NCBI RefSeq assembly: GCF_964252635.1 | Contig: NZ_CAXUNP010000019.1 | Location: forward strand, 5,504-69,503 | DNA length: 64,000 nucleotides | From: Jatrophihabitans sp964252635 | GTDB lineage: Bacteria > Actinomycetota > Actinomycetes > Mycobacteriales > Jatrophihabitantaceae | Direction of reading: 5' to 3' | Shown here: one piece after another, positions 49,187 to 57,436 of the stretch | Layout: each line of letters opens with the position of its first letter | Numbering within the stretch: the stretch's first letter is position 1 | Made by a program: the position numbers and the translations under genes | Notes under the pieces: generated by a model | Seen by the model: the letters and a program-made list of their open reading frames with translations, nothing else | Told to the model about the DNA's origin: nothing | The model's database searches: none

Positions 49187-50647
49187 ATGCCGGCGGCCCG
49201 CCCGATGAGCGCCACGTCGGCCGCGTCCCCGGCCGAGCTGGTGCCGGTGCCCCCCGCCGCCGCCGAGCTGGGCCGGGTGTTCGCCGCCGCCGGCCACGAG
49301 CTGCACCTCGTCGGGGGTCCGGTGCGCGACGCGCTGATGGGCCGCGCCTGTGCGGACCTGGACTTCGCCACGGACGCCCGGCCGGAGCGCATCCGCGCCC
49401 TCGTCGAGCCTATCGCGTCCGCGGTCTGGACCACCGGCATCGCCTTCGGGACGGTCGGTGCGCAGGTGCACGGGGTGCCGTGCGAGATCACGACCTTCCG
49501 GGCCGACCGCTACGACCGGGTCAGCCGCAACCCGGAGGTCGCCTGGGGCGACACGCTCACCGACGACCTGCGCCGCCGGGACTTCACCATGAACGCGATG
49601 GCCGTGTCGGTGACGGCCGACGCGCCCACCGACCGGGTCTTCAGCGACCCCTTCGGCGGCCTGGCCGACCTCGCCCGCGGCGTGCTGCGGACCCCGGGTA
49701 CCCCGCAGGAGTCCTTCGCCGACGACCCCTTGCGGATGCTGCGCGCCGCCCGGTTCGTGTCGACGCTGGGGGTCACCGTCGACCCCGCCGTCCGCGCGGC
49801 GATGACCGACATGGCGGCGGAACTGGGCCGGATCACCCCCGAGCGGGTGCTGGCCGAGCTGACCAAGCTCCTGCTCGGGGCGCACCCCCGCACCGGGCTC
49901 GAGACGCTGGTGGACACCGGGCTGGCCGACGTGGTGCTTCCCGAACTGCCGGCGCTGCGGATGGCCGCCGACGAGCACGGCCAGCACAAGGACGTCTACG
50001 CCCACACCCTGCAGGTGCTGGACCAGGCCATCGACCTGGAGCAGGACGGGCCGGACCTCGTGCTCCGGTGGGCGGCCCTGATGCACGACATCGGCAAGCC
50101 GGCCACCCGGGAGTTCCTGCCCGGCGGGCGGGTGACGTTCCACCACCACGAGGTCGTCGGCGCTCGGATGGCCCGTGACCGGCTCCGCGCGTTGCGGGCC
50201 GGCAAGGAGCTCATCGACGAGGTCCGCCAGCTCGTCTTCCTGCACCTGCGCTTCTACGGCTACCGCAGCAGCCAGTGGACGGACTCGGCCGTCCGCCGCT
50301 ACGTCGTCGACGCCGGGCCGCTGCTGCCCCGGCTGAACAAGCTGGTCCGCTCCGACTGCACCACCCGCAACCGTCGCAAGGCGGCGGCGCTGTCGTCGGC
50401 GTACGACACCCTCGAGCAGCGCATCGCCCAGCTGCAGGAGCAGGAGCAGCTCGACGCCGTCCGTCCGGACCTCGACGGCAACGAGATCATGCGGCTGCTC
50501 GACATCCCACCGGGGCCGCTGGTGGGCCGGGCCTACAAGCACCTGCTCGAGGTGCGGATGCAGGAGGGCCCGCTGGAGCACGACGCCGCGGTGGCCGAGC
50601 TCAGACGCTGGTACGCAGAGCACGGACCCGGCGCGTCGACCGGCTGA
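49187..50647 (+). CDS. pcnA: CCA tRNA nucleotidyltransferase/poly(A) polymerase family
   Basis: 486 residues (ATG 49187; another at 49205). Class II nucleotidyltransferase core: LHLVGGPVRDALMGR, ADLDFATDARPE, RRRDFTMNAMAV, and the RNA-binding region DDPLRMLRAARF. An HD domain follows at about 260-350 (HKDVYAHTLQVLDQ, ALMHDIGKPATRE, FHHHEVVGA). Adds or repairs the CCA end of tRNAs, which matches the two tRNA genes here lacking encoded CCA. Its last 47 bases overlap the end of the opposing MFS gene. Confidence 0.95.
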   Translation: MPAARPMSATSAASPAELVPVPPAAAELGRVFAAAGHELHLVGGPVRDALMGRACADLDFATDARPERIRALVEPIASAVWTTGIAFGTVGAQVHGVPCEITTFRADRYDRVSRNPEVAWGDTLTDDLRRRDFTMNAMAVSVTADAPTDRVFSDPFGGLADLARGVLRTPGTPQESFADDPLRMLRAARFVSTLGVTVDPAVRAAMTDMAAELGRITPERVLAELTKLLLGAHPRTGLETLVDTGLADVVLPELPALRMAADEHGQHKDVYAHTLQVLDQAIDLEQDGPDLVLRWAALMHDIGKPATREFLPGGRVTFHHHEVVGARMARDRLRALRAGKELIDEVRQLVFLHLRFYGYRSSQWTDSAVRRYVVDAGPLLPRLNKLVRSDCTTRNRRKAAALSSAYDTLEQRIAQLQEQEQLDAVRPDLDGNEIMRLLDIPPGPLVGRAYKHLLEVRMQEGPLEHDAAVAELRRWYAEHGPGASTG

Positions 50648-51896
50648 CGTAGAGCACGGCCGCCAGCGCCCAGCCGGCGGTGAGCGCCCCCACGGCCACC
50701 GGGCTGCGGCCGCTCTCGGGCAGCGCCAGCGCGGTGATGGTGGCCGCCAGCACGAGCGCCACGTTGAACAGCATGTCGTAGAGCGCGAACACCCGGCCGC
50801 GGAACGCGTCGGGGACGTCGTGCTGGATGACGGTGTCGACGCTGATCTTGATGCACTGCGAGGTGAAGGCCAGCAGCAGGGCGGACAGCAGCAGCCACGG
50901 CATCGAGAACGCGAGCCCGCAGACGACCTCGACGACGGCGCTGGCCAGCAGCATGACCCCGGGCCACACGGCCGGACCGAAGCGACGGAACCCCGTGGGC
51001 GTGATGAAGGAGGCCAGGCCGCCCCCGATCGCCACACCGATGACGATCTGGCTGAGCCCGGCGAGCCCGGCCCGGAAGACGCCGTCGCTGGTGAAGTAGT
51101 TGCGGTACAGCAGCACCGTCGTGACGGTCCAGACGCCGTAGAGCAGGCGATGGACCGCGATCATCGCCAGCCCGTTCTCGACCCGCGGGACGGAGCGAAC
51201 GGTACGGGCGCCGGCGGCCAGCCCCCGGACGACCTCGCGCGGGGTCTCCCGGCGTCGCCGCTCGTCCTCCGACGGGCCGAGGTCACGCAGGCCGAAGCGG
51301 AGTGCGGCGAGGGCGGCCAGGCCGTAGGGGATGACGGCCAGCGCGGCGACCGCGGCGTAGTCGGCGTCGCCGGTGCCGAGCAGGGTGCGGATGCCGATGG
51401 CCGCGCCGCCACCCAGTGCCGCCGCGACCGTCCCGGCGGTGGAGGTCAGCGCGTTCGCCGTCACCAGCTCGGCCTCGTCCACGACGCGGGGCAGCGCGGC
51501 GGACAGCGTCGAGAGCACGAACCGGCTCAGGGAGATGACCACCAGACCGGAGGCGTAGAAGGCGACCCCCTGCACGCCGGCGGCCAGCTCGGCGGCGACG
51601 CCCAGCACCGCGACGCCCCGCACGAGGTTGCCGACGGCCAGCACGCGGCGGCGCCACCAGCGGTCGATGAGCACGCCGGCGAACGGGCCGATGACCGAGT
51701 ACGGCAACAGCAGCACGGCGAACGCGGCGGCGACGTCGGCGGCATGCCCGGCCCGTTGCGGGTCGAACAGCACCGCGCCGGCGAGGCTGGCCTGGAACAC
51801 GCCGTCACCGACCTGGCCGGCGAGGCGGACCCGGAACAGCCTGCGGAAGCCCGGGTGGGCGAGCGCCGCGAGCAGGTGATGCGATCGCAGGGCCAC
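50601..51896 (-). CDS. MFS transporter
   Basis: 431 residues, GTG start at 51896, beginning VALRSHHLLAALAHPGFRRLFRVRLAGQVGDGVFQASLAG, a frequent start of actinobacterial MFS permeases. About 12 membrane helices; motif A-like loop FAGVLIDRWWRRRVLAVGN and a cytoplasmic loop rich in Arg/Glu at about 205-230. The substrate is unknown; drug or metabolite export is typical. The end overlaps pcnA tail to tail, the start is divergent from yqgE. Confidence 0.87.
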   Translation of the reverse strand: MALRSHHLLAALAHPGFRRLFRVRLAGQVGDGVFQASLAGAVLFDPQRAGHAADVAAAFAVLLLPYSVIGPFAGVLIDRWWRRRVLAVGNLVRGVAVLGVAAELAAGVQGVAFYASGLVVISLSRFVLSTLSAALPRVVDEAELVTANALTSTAGTVAAALGGGAAIGIRTLLGTGDADYAAVAALAVIPYGLAALAALRFGLRDLGPSEDERRRRETPREVVRGLAAGARTVRSVPRVENGLAMIAVHRLLYGVWTVTTVLLYRNYFTSDGVFRAGLAGLSQIVIGVAIGGGLASFITPTGFRRFGPAVWPGVMLLASAVVEVVCGLAFSMPWLLLSALLLAFTSQCIKISVDTVIQHDVPDAFRGRVFALYDMLFNVALVLAATITALALPESGRSPVAVGALTAGWALAAVLYVSRSTRRVRALRTSV

Positions 51897-51974
51897 GACA
51901 CGAGTCTCCCAGTCGCGAGCGTGCGCGCGGCGGGTGCGCTGGCCGCGAGCGCCCGCACGGACCACAATGCGGCC

Positions 51975-52607
51975 ATGGAGTCGGCGGACTGGGCGGCGGT
52001 GAAGGGGGTCGAGCCTGCCGCCGGGCGGTTGCTCGTGGCCACGCCGCTGCTGACCGACGCGCACTTCCGTCGCACCGTCGTCTATTTACTCGAGCACGAC
52101 GGCGGCGGCACGGTCGGGGTGATCCTGAACCGGCCGAGCCACACCCCCGTCGGCCAGGTGCTGCCGGACTGGCACGACGCGGTCAGCGGCCCGGCCGTCG
52201 TGTTCGGCGGCGGCCCGGTGCAGCCCGACGGGGCGCTGTGCCTCGGCCTGCTCGACCGCGACACCGACGCCGACGACCCCGCGCTCATCGAGGAGCGACC
52301 GGACGGGCAGCACGACGCTGACGGACGGCACGAGGTGGTCGACGGGGTGTCCACCGTCGATCTGGACGGCGACGTCACCGTCATCGCCCCGCTGGCCCGC
52401 AGCCTGCGGGTCTTCGCCGGCCATGCCGGCTGGTCGCCGGGCCAGCTCGAGCACGAACTGGATGAGGGCGCCTGGTGGGTGTTGCCCGGCGGTCCGGACG
52501 ACCTGTTCAGCGAGCAGCCGCGGCGCATGTGGGCCCACGTGCTGCGTCGCCAGCCCCCGCCGCTGTCGCTGGTGTCGACCTTCCCGCCCGACGTCAGCGT
52601 CAACTGA
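51975..52607 (+). CDS. YqgE/AlgH family protein (UPF0301)
   Basis: 210 residues from ATG 51975. AGRLLVATPLLTDAHFRRTVVYLLEHD, TVGVILNRPSHTPVGQVLP, GPAVVFGGGPVQPDG and FAGHAGWSPGQLEHELDEGAWWVLPG are the conserved stretches of the family. Biochemical role not settled. An insertion of about 15 Asp/Glu/His-rich residues (ERPDGQHDADGRHE) lies mid-protein. Followed by a repeat pair. Confidence 0.93.
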   Translation: MESADWAAVKGVEPAAGRLLVATPLLTDAHFRRTVVYLLEHDGGGTVGVILNRPSHTPVGQVLPDWHDAVSGPAVVFGGGPVQPDGALCLGLLDRDTDADDPALIEERPDGQHDADGRHEVVDGVSTVDLDGDVTVIAPLARSLRVFAGHAGWSPGQLEHELDEGAWWVLPGGPDDLFSEQPRRMWAHVLRRQPPPLSLVSTFPPDVSVN

Positions 52608-52621
52608 TCCTGCGCCGCCAC

Positions 52622-52734
52622 GAGTTGTCCGCGCCCACACGAGGGGTAGCTCGTCTGAGCGCGGACAACTCTCGGCGCCGATACGAGTTGTCCGCGCCCG
52701 GACGCGATACAGCACGTCTGAGCGCGGACAACTC
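52622..52734. repeat. Paired palindromic intergenic repeat (copy 1)
   Basis: Two hairpins, each with a 13-bp perfect arm GAGTTGTCCGCGC and its complement around exactly 24 bases: 52622-52634/52659-52671 and 52685-52697/52722-52734, period 63. It lies between the convergent yqgE and membrane-protein genes. The same structure recurs at 61109-61221. Confidence 0.9.
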
Positions 52735-52748
52735 GGGAGGTGATCGCC

Positions 52749-53291
52749 TCAGGCGGCGACCAGCTGCTCGGCGGCCGGGTGCTGCGCCTCGGCCCGCTCG
52801 ACCCGCTTGGCCTGCTCGCTGCGGGCCACGATGATGCCGACGCGGACCACGACCTCGCCGAGCGCCATCAGCACCAGGCCGGTCTGCCAGACGTCGCCGC
52901 TGGTGATGTGGTGGGCGATGCTGTAGTCGCGCAGCCAGTCCTTGCCGGAGCCGTAGCTGATCCAGACCAGGAACGCCATCCGGGCGCCCATGCTGGCCAC
53001 CCAGAGCGAGGCGGCGACGAGGCCGGCGCGGGCGTAGCCGTGGCCGGCCGCGGCCCGGACGTGGGTCGCGAAGCCACCGGCGACGCCGAGTGCGACGCCC
53101 AGCGCGGTCAGGCCGGCGACGTAGGCGACGTTGTTGCCGTCGGTCGGGATCGAGGTCAGGTAGTGCGACGCGGTGTAGGCCACGATGCCCACCGGGATCA
53201 GCACGAAGCGGCGGTCGATGCGGGCCTCGCGGATCTGTCGGAGCACGATGACGATGAGGACGATGTCGATGATCCAGTCGGTGGTTGTCAT
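52749..53291 (-). CDS. Polytopic membrane protein of unknown function
   Basis: 180 residues, ATG 53291. About five hydrophobic helices (TTTDWIIDIVLIVIVL, RRFVLIPVGIVAYTASHYL, VAYVAGLTALGVALGVAGG, AGLVAASLWVASMGARMAFLV, QTGLVLMALGEVVVRVGIIVA), and a basic-acidic tail. I do not recognise the family with confidence; it resembles small CcdC-like or DUF1453 membrane proteins. Same strand as ino1, after the ino1 terminator in window order, so probably transcribed separately. Confidence 0.7.
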   Translation of the reverse strand: MTTTDWIIDIVLIVIVLRQIREARIDRRFVLIPVGIVAYTASHYLTSIPTDGNNVAYVAGLTALGVALGVAGGFATHVRAAAGHGYARAGLVAASLWVASMGARMAFLVWISYGSGKDWLRDYSIAHHITSGDVWQTGLVLMALGEVVVRVGIIVARSEQAKRVERAEAQHPAAEQLVAA

Positions 53292-53361
53292 GACCAGAAC
53301 TCTCGTCCGAAAGGACGGGCGGCGAATCAACCCGCGGGTTGAGTCCGGGTGGAGAAACACT

Positions 53362-53391
53362 GAAGGCCGGCCCCCGAGGGGACCGGCCTTC
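53362..53391 (-). terminator. Hairpin terminator after ino1
   Basis: Arms GAAGGCCGG (53362-53370) and CCGGCCTTC (53383-53391) with three more inner pairs and a 4-base loop, 38 bases past the ino1 stop. GTGTTTCTCC follows on the minus strand. Confidence 0.8.
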
Positions 53392-53428
53392 GTCGTGCCT
53401 TCGTCGTGCGTGGTGCTGGTGCGATCGC

Positions 53429-54526
53429 TCAGCGCTCGACGGTGCCGTCGATGAAGTCCTGCACGGCCTTCTTCGCCTCGTCGTCGAAGTACTGCACCGG
53501 CGGGGACTTCATGAAGTAGCTCGACGCCGAGAGCAGCGCGCCGCCGATGCCACGGTCCTTGGCGATCTTCGCTGCGCGGAGCGCGTCGATGATGATGCCG
53601 GCCGAGTTGGGGGAGTCCCACACCTCGAGCTTGTACTCGAGGTTCAGCGGGACGTCGCCGAACGTCTTGCCCTCGAGGCGGACGAAGGCCCACTTGCGGT
53701 CGTCGAGCCACGCGACGTAGTCCGACGGGCCGATGTGCACGTTGCGGGCGCCCATGTCGCGGTCGGGGACCTGCGAGGTGACCGACTGGGTCTTGGAGAT
53801 CTTCTTGGACTCCAGGCGGTCGCGCTCGAGCATGTTCTTGAAGTCCATGTTGCCGCCGACGTTGAGCTGGTAGGTGCGCTGCACCTCGACGCCGCGGTCC
53901 TCGAACAGCTTGGTGAGCACGCGGTGCGTGATGGTCGCGCCGACCTGGCTCTTGATGTCGTCGCCGACGATCGGGACGCCGGCGTCGGCGAACTTCTGCG
54001 CCCACTCCGGGGTGCTGGCGATGAACACCGGCAGCGCGTTGACGAACGCGACCTGGGCGTCGATGGCGCACTGCGCGTAGAACTTCGCGGCGGCCTCGGA
54101 GCCGACGGGCAGGTAGCAGATCAGGACGTCGGCCCGGGTCTCCTTGAGAGCGGCGACGATGTCGACCGGGGTCTCGTCGGACTCGGTGATGGTCTCGCGG
54201 TAGTACTTGCCGAGGCCGTCGAGGGTGTGGCCGCGCTGCACGGGCACGTCGAGCTGCGGGACGTCGCAGATCTTGATCGTGTTGTTCTCGCTGGCCTCGA
54301 TGGCCTGCGAGAGGTCGAGGCCGACCTTCTTGGAATCGACGTCGAACGCGGCGACGAACTCGATGTCGCTGACGTGGTAGTCGCCGAAGGTCACGTGCAT
54401 CAGGCCGGGGACCTTCTGCGTCGGGTCGGCGTCGCGGTAGAAGTGGACGCCCTGGACCAGGGATGCAGCGCAGTTGCCCACACCGACGATGGCGACCCGG
54501 ATGCTTCCGGTGGATTGCGAACCCAT
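53429..54526 (-). CDS. ino1: Inositol-3-phosphate synthase (myo-inositol-1-phosphate synthase)
   Basis: 365 residues, ATG 54526 behind an excellent AAGGAGGAG. Converts glucose 6-phosphate to inositol 3-phosphate with NAD, the first step toward phosphatidylinositol and mycothiol. VAIVGVGNCAASLVQGVHFY (NAD-binding), YLPVGSEAAAKFYAQCA, NALPVFIAS, GDDIKSQVGATITHR, YQLNVGGNMDFKNML and SPNSAGIIIDALRAAKIA are all typical of the actinobacterial enzyme. Its gene follows the PadR regulator gene, as in mycobacteria (Rv0046c/Rv0047c). Confidence 0.97.
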   Translation of the reverse strand: MGSQSTGSIRVAIVGVGNCAASLVQGVHFYRDADPTQKVPGLMHVTFGDYHVSDIEFVAAFDVDSKKVGLDLSQAIEASENNTIKICDVPQLDVPVQRGHTLDGLGKYYRETITESDETPVDIVAALKETRADVLICYLPVGSEAAAKFYAQCAIDAQVAFVNALPVFIASTPEWAQKFADAGVPIVGDDIKSQVGATITHRVLTKLFEDRGVEVQRTYQLNVGGNMDFKNMLERDRLESKKISKTQSVTSQVPDRDMGARNVHIGPSDYVAWLDDRKWAFVRLEGKTFGDVPLNLEYKLEVWDSPNSAGIIIDALRAAKIAKDRGIGGALLSASSYFMKSPPVQYFDDEAKKAVQDFIDGTVER

Positions 54527-54591
54527 CTGGGCTCCTCCTTCGTGGTTGTTGTTGATGTGACGTGCTGGGACGGTGACGTGCTGGGTGGTGC

Positions 54592-55143
54592 TCAGCGGTC
54601 GCGCGGGGGCGCGTCCGAGCGCTCGTGCTCGATGAGCTCGTCGAGCCACCGGACCTCGCGGTCCACGGCCTCGAGCCCGTGTTGGTGCAGCTCCCGGGTG
54701 TACCGGTCGACACGTTGGCCGGTACGGGTGAGAGCTGAGGTCATGCCGTCGCGCTGTTCCTCGACCCGGCGACGCCGGCCTTCGAGGATCCGCAGCCGGA
54801 TGTCCGACCGCGTCTGGGCGAAGAAGGCCAGGCGCGCGCCGAAGCCCTCCTCCTCGAACGCGTCGGGCCCGACCTCGGCCAGCAGTTCGGCGAGGTGCTC
54901 CTTGCCGTCGGCGGTGAGGCGGTAGACCCGCTTGCCGCGACGGGAGCGTCCCGAGGCCGCGGTGTCCTCGGTCGGCGACTCGTCGTAGATCCACCCGGCC
55001 TCGGAGAGCTTGCGGAGGGTCGGGTAGAGCGAGCCGTAGGAGAAGGCCCGGAAGGTGCCGAGCAGGCCGGAGAGCCGCTTGCGCAGCTCGTACCCGTGCA
55101 TCGGGCTCTCGTTCAGCAGCCCGAGGACGGCGATCTCCAACAC
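54592..55143 (-). CDS. PadR family transcriptional regulator
   Basis: 183 residues. PadR winged helix at the N-terminus: MLEIAVLGLLNESPMHGYELRKRL, RAFSYGSLYPTLRKLSEAGWI, RRGKRVYRLTADGKEHL; C-terminal PadR_C helical dimer domain (RLAFFAQTRSDIRLRILEGR). Lies upstream of ino1 on the same strand with 65 bases between them. A perfect palindrome TGATGTATC-AGCAC-GATACATCA lies 75 bases before the start and is the likely operator, so it probably represses its own gene and ino1. Confidence 0.93.
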   Translation of the reverse strand: MLEIAVLGLLNESPMHGYELRKRLSGLLGTFRAFSYGSLYPTLRKLSEAGWIYDESPTEDTAASGRSRRGKRVYRLTADGKEHLAELLAEVGPDAFEEEGFGARLAFFAQTRSDIRLRILEGRRRRVEEQRDGMTSALTRTGQRVDRYTRELHQHGLEAVDREVRWLDELIEHERSDAPPRDR

Positions 55144-55217
55144 GCGATCGCCCCCGCTCCGAGTTCGGTGGCCCGTGTCGACGGGCCCCGGTTGTGGCCA
55201 GGCCGAACGTCTCGGCC

Positions 55218-55240
55218 TGATGTATCAGCACGATACATCA
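55218..55240. promoter_or_regulatory. Likely PadR operator
   Basis: Perfect 9-bp inverted repeat TGATGTATC/GATACATCA with a 5-base centre, of the ATGTAT-ATACAT kind bound by PadR proteins, placed before the padR-ino1 genes. AT-rich compared with surroundings. Confidence 0.75.
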
Positions 55241-55297
55241 GTCAGCCACCATTCGGACAACCGTCACCCTTCGTTCACCCGGAACGTGGTGTGCGGC

Positions 55298-56578
55298 TCA
55301 CCCCACGGGGTCACGAAACACCGGGTCGCGGACGACGGGGCAGGTCATGCACCGTGCCCCGCCGCGGCCGCGGCCCAGCTCGCCGCCCGAGATGGCCAGC
55401 ACCTCGATGCCGGCCGCCTCGAGCAGGGCGTTGGTGACGGTGTTGCGGTCGTAGCCGACGACCACGCCGGGCTCGACCGCCAGGTAGTTGTTGCCGTCGC
55501 TCCACTGCTCGCGTTCGGCGGCCCGGCTGTCCGCGCCGGCGCGCAGGATCGTCACCGTGTCGACCTGCAGCGCGTCGGTCAGCACGGCCTGCAGCGAGGG
55601 CGCCGCCTCGACGTGCAGCGGCTCGGACTCGTCGTGGCCGGGGGTCACCGTCCAGGCCCGGGCCTGATCGAGGTCGAGCTGCGGGTAGGCGACGAAACTC
55701 GCGCGGTCGACCATGGTCAGGACGGTGTCCAGGTGCATCATGGCCCGCGCCTGGGGCAGGTCGAGGGCGATGACGAGATGGGCGGTGCCGGTGGTGAACA
55801 GCCGCCGGGCCAGCAGCTCGACCGCGCTCGGCGTGGTGCGCTCGCCCATGCCGATCAGCACCACCCCGGGCGCCACGACCAGCAGGTCGCCGCCCTCGAG
55901 CGTGGCCGGGCGGTGGTCACGGTCGTCGTCGCCCCAGAACAGGTGGAAGTCCGCGTCGCGGAACAGTGGGTGGTAGCGGTAGACGGCCCGCGTGTGGATC
56001 GACTCGCGCTGACGGGCCAGCTTGGCCATCGGGTTGACGGTGACGCCCGCCCCGATCCACGCGGAGTTGTCGCGCTGGAACAGCGTGTTCGGCAGCGGCG
56101 GCAACACGATGTCGTCGTCGCCGTAGGCCTGCCAGCGCAGCCCGGTCAGCGCGCCTCGGGTGAAGTCGGACTTCAGGATCCCGCCGATCAGCAGCCCGGC
56201 GAGGGTCCGTGCGTCGACGTCGTCGAACAGCCTGCGCAGCGAGTGCGCCATCTGCTCGCCGAAGCGCTCGGCGGTGCAGGTGCGCTCGCTCACGAAGTGC
56301 CGGCCGTCCGGGGTGTCGAGGGCGCCGGCCAGCAGTTCCTCGAACCGGTGCACGGTTGCGCCTCGTCCGGTGAGGACGTCGACGAACTGGTCGTGCTCCT
56401 CCCGGGCCCGCGCGGCCCACGGCACGTCGTCGAAGAGCAGGGCGTGCATGTTCGTCGGCGTCAGGCGGTCGAGCTCGCGTCCGGGCCGGTGGGTGATGAC
56501 GTGCCGCAGGTGCCCGACCTCGGACTCCAGCTGCGGACGCAGGACGTCGGCCGCTGCATGCGGGCCACGTTGGGTCAT
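55298..56578 (-). CDS. arcA: Arginine deiminase
   Basis: 426 residues from ATG 56578. Hydrolyses arginine to citrulline and ammonia. Landmarks: GHLRHVITHRPGRELDRLTPTN, TLFQRDNSAWIG, ATLEGGDLLVVAPGVVLIGMGERTTP, MMHLDTVLTMVD and the catalytic Cys in GRGRGGARCMTCPVVRDP. No arcB or arcC lies beside it. It follows the TetR gene by 19 bases on the same strand, so the two could share a transcript. The end lies 57 bases left of the PadR operator. Confidence 0.95.
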   Translation of the reverse strand: MTQRGPHAAADVLRPQLESEVGHLRHVITHRPGRELDRLTPTNMHALLFDDVPWAARAREEHDQFVDVLTGRGATVHRFEELLAGALDTPDGRHFVSERTCTAERFGEQMAHSLRRLFDDVDARTLAGLLIGGILKSDFTRGALTGLRWQAYGDDDIVLPPLPNTLFQRDNSAWIGAGVTVNPMAKLARQRESIHTRAVYRYHPLFRDADFHLFWGDDDRDHRPATLEGGDLLVVAPGVVLIGMGERTTPSAVELLARRLFTTGTAHLVIALDLPQARAMMHLDTVLTMVDRASFVAYPQLDLDQARAWTVTPGHDESEPLHVEAAPSLQAVLTDALQVDTVTILRAGADSRAAEREQWSDGNNYLAVEPGVVVGYDRNTVTNALLEAAGIEVLAISGGELGRGRGGARCMTCPVVRDPVFRDPVG

Positions 56579-56597
56579 GGCCGTCGGTCTACCCCGA

Positions 56598-57302
56598 TCA
56601 CGCGTCGGCGTCGGCGGGCAGTGGCGCGAAGATCCCCGGTGCGGGCCGGGGGTCGACCTGCTGGCCGGCGCCCTGCAGCACACCGGCGACGCCGCCCCAG
56701 AGCAGGGCGCTGAGGTAGTCGCGCAGCTCGTCACGGGTCATCACGTCCGGGTGCTCGATCCACCACAGGCTGGCGGCCTCGATGAAGCCGACGATGGCCT
56801 CGCCCCACGGGCGGGCGCCACGGGGGTCCAGGCCCACCTCGGCCAGGCGCCGGCCCAGCGAGGTGGTCAGCACCTCGGCCACCGGACGGGCGAACTCGAA
56901 CGCGGTGGGCTCGCCGGGACGGGCCTCGTGCAGCGACCGGTGGGACGTGACGAACTGGAACAGCTCGGGGTTGTCGGCGAGCAGCTGCAGGTAGGCGTCG
57001 ATGGACGCCGCGACCAGCACCTGCGGCTCGGCCTCGTCCTGCACGCGCTGCAGCGCGCGGGCGATCACCCCGATGACGCGCTCGCCGAGGGCCCGGTAGA
57101 GCTCGTTCTTGTCCGCGAAATAGCGGTAGATCACCGGCTTGCTGGTGCGCGCCGCGGCCGCGATCTGGTCCATGCCGGCGTCGGTGCCGAACTCCTTGAT
57201 GGCCACGACAGCCGCGTCGATGAGCTGCTCACGGCGCGCGGCGCGGTGGTCGTCCCACCGGGAGCTGCGGCCGTCGGTCCAGCCGACGTCGCGATCGACC
57301 AT
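56598..57302 (-). CDS. TetR family transcriptional regulator
   Basis: 234 residues, ATG 57302 behind GAGGGAG. N-terminal helix-turn-helix: REQLIDAAVVAIKEFGTDAGMDQIAAAARTSKPVIYRYFADKNELY. The C-terminal ligand domain is of the kind found with fatty-acid genes (GEAIVGFIEAASLWWIEH). Its start faces fadI across 134 bases, a common pattern for regulators of the fadI-fabG4-htdX locus. Two direct copies of AGTAGCCGAT (57366-57375 and 57392-57401) in this spacer may be part of its binding site. Confidence 0.9.
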   Translation of the reverse strand: MVDRDVGWTDGRSSRWDDHRAARREQLIDAAVVAIKEFGTDAGMDQIAAAARTSKPVIYRYFADKNELYRALGERVIGVIARALQRVQDEAEPQVLVAASIDAYLQLLADNPELFQFVTSHRSLHEARPGEPTAFEFARPVAEVLTTSLGRRLAEVGLDPRGARPWGEAIVGFIEAASLWWIEHPDVMTRDELRDYLSALLWGGVAGVLQGAGQQVDPRPAPGIFAPLPADADA

Positions 57303-57436
57303 GTCCGCTCCCTCGTCCTGGGTAGGCCGCTGTTCGCCCGACCACACCAGCTTTCCGTGACCCAAAGTAGCCGATACCGTGGTTACCAGGCAGTAGCCGA
57401 TCCGGCTGCCGCAGTTGTCGTATGGGGGAGAGTGCC

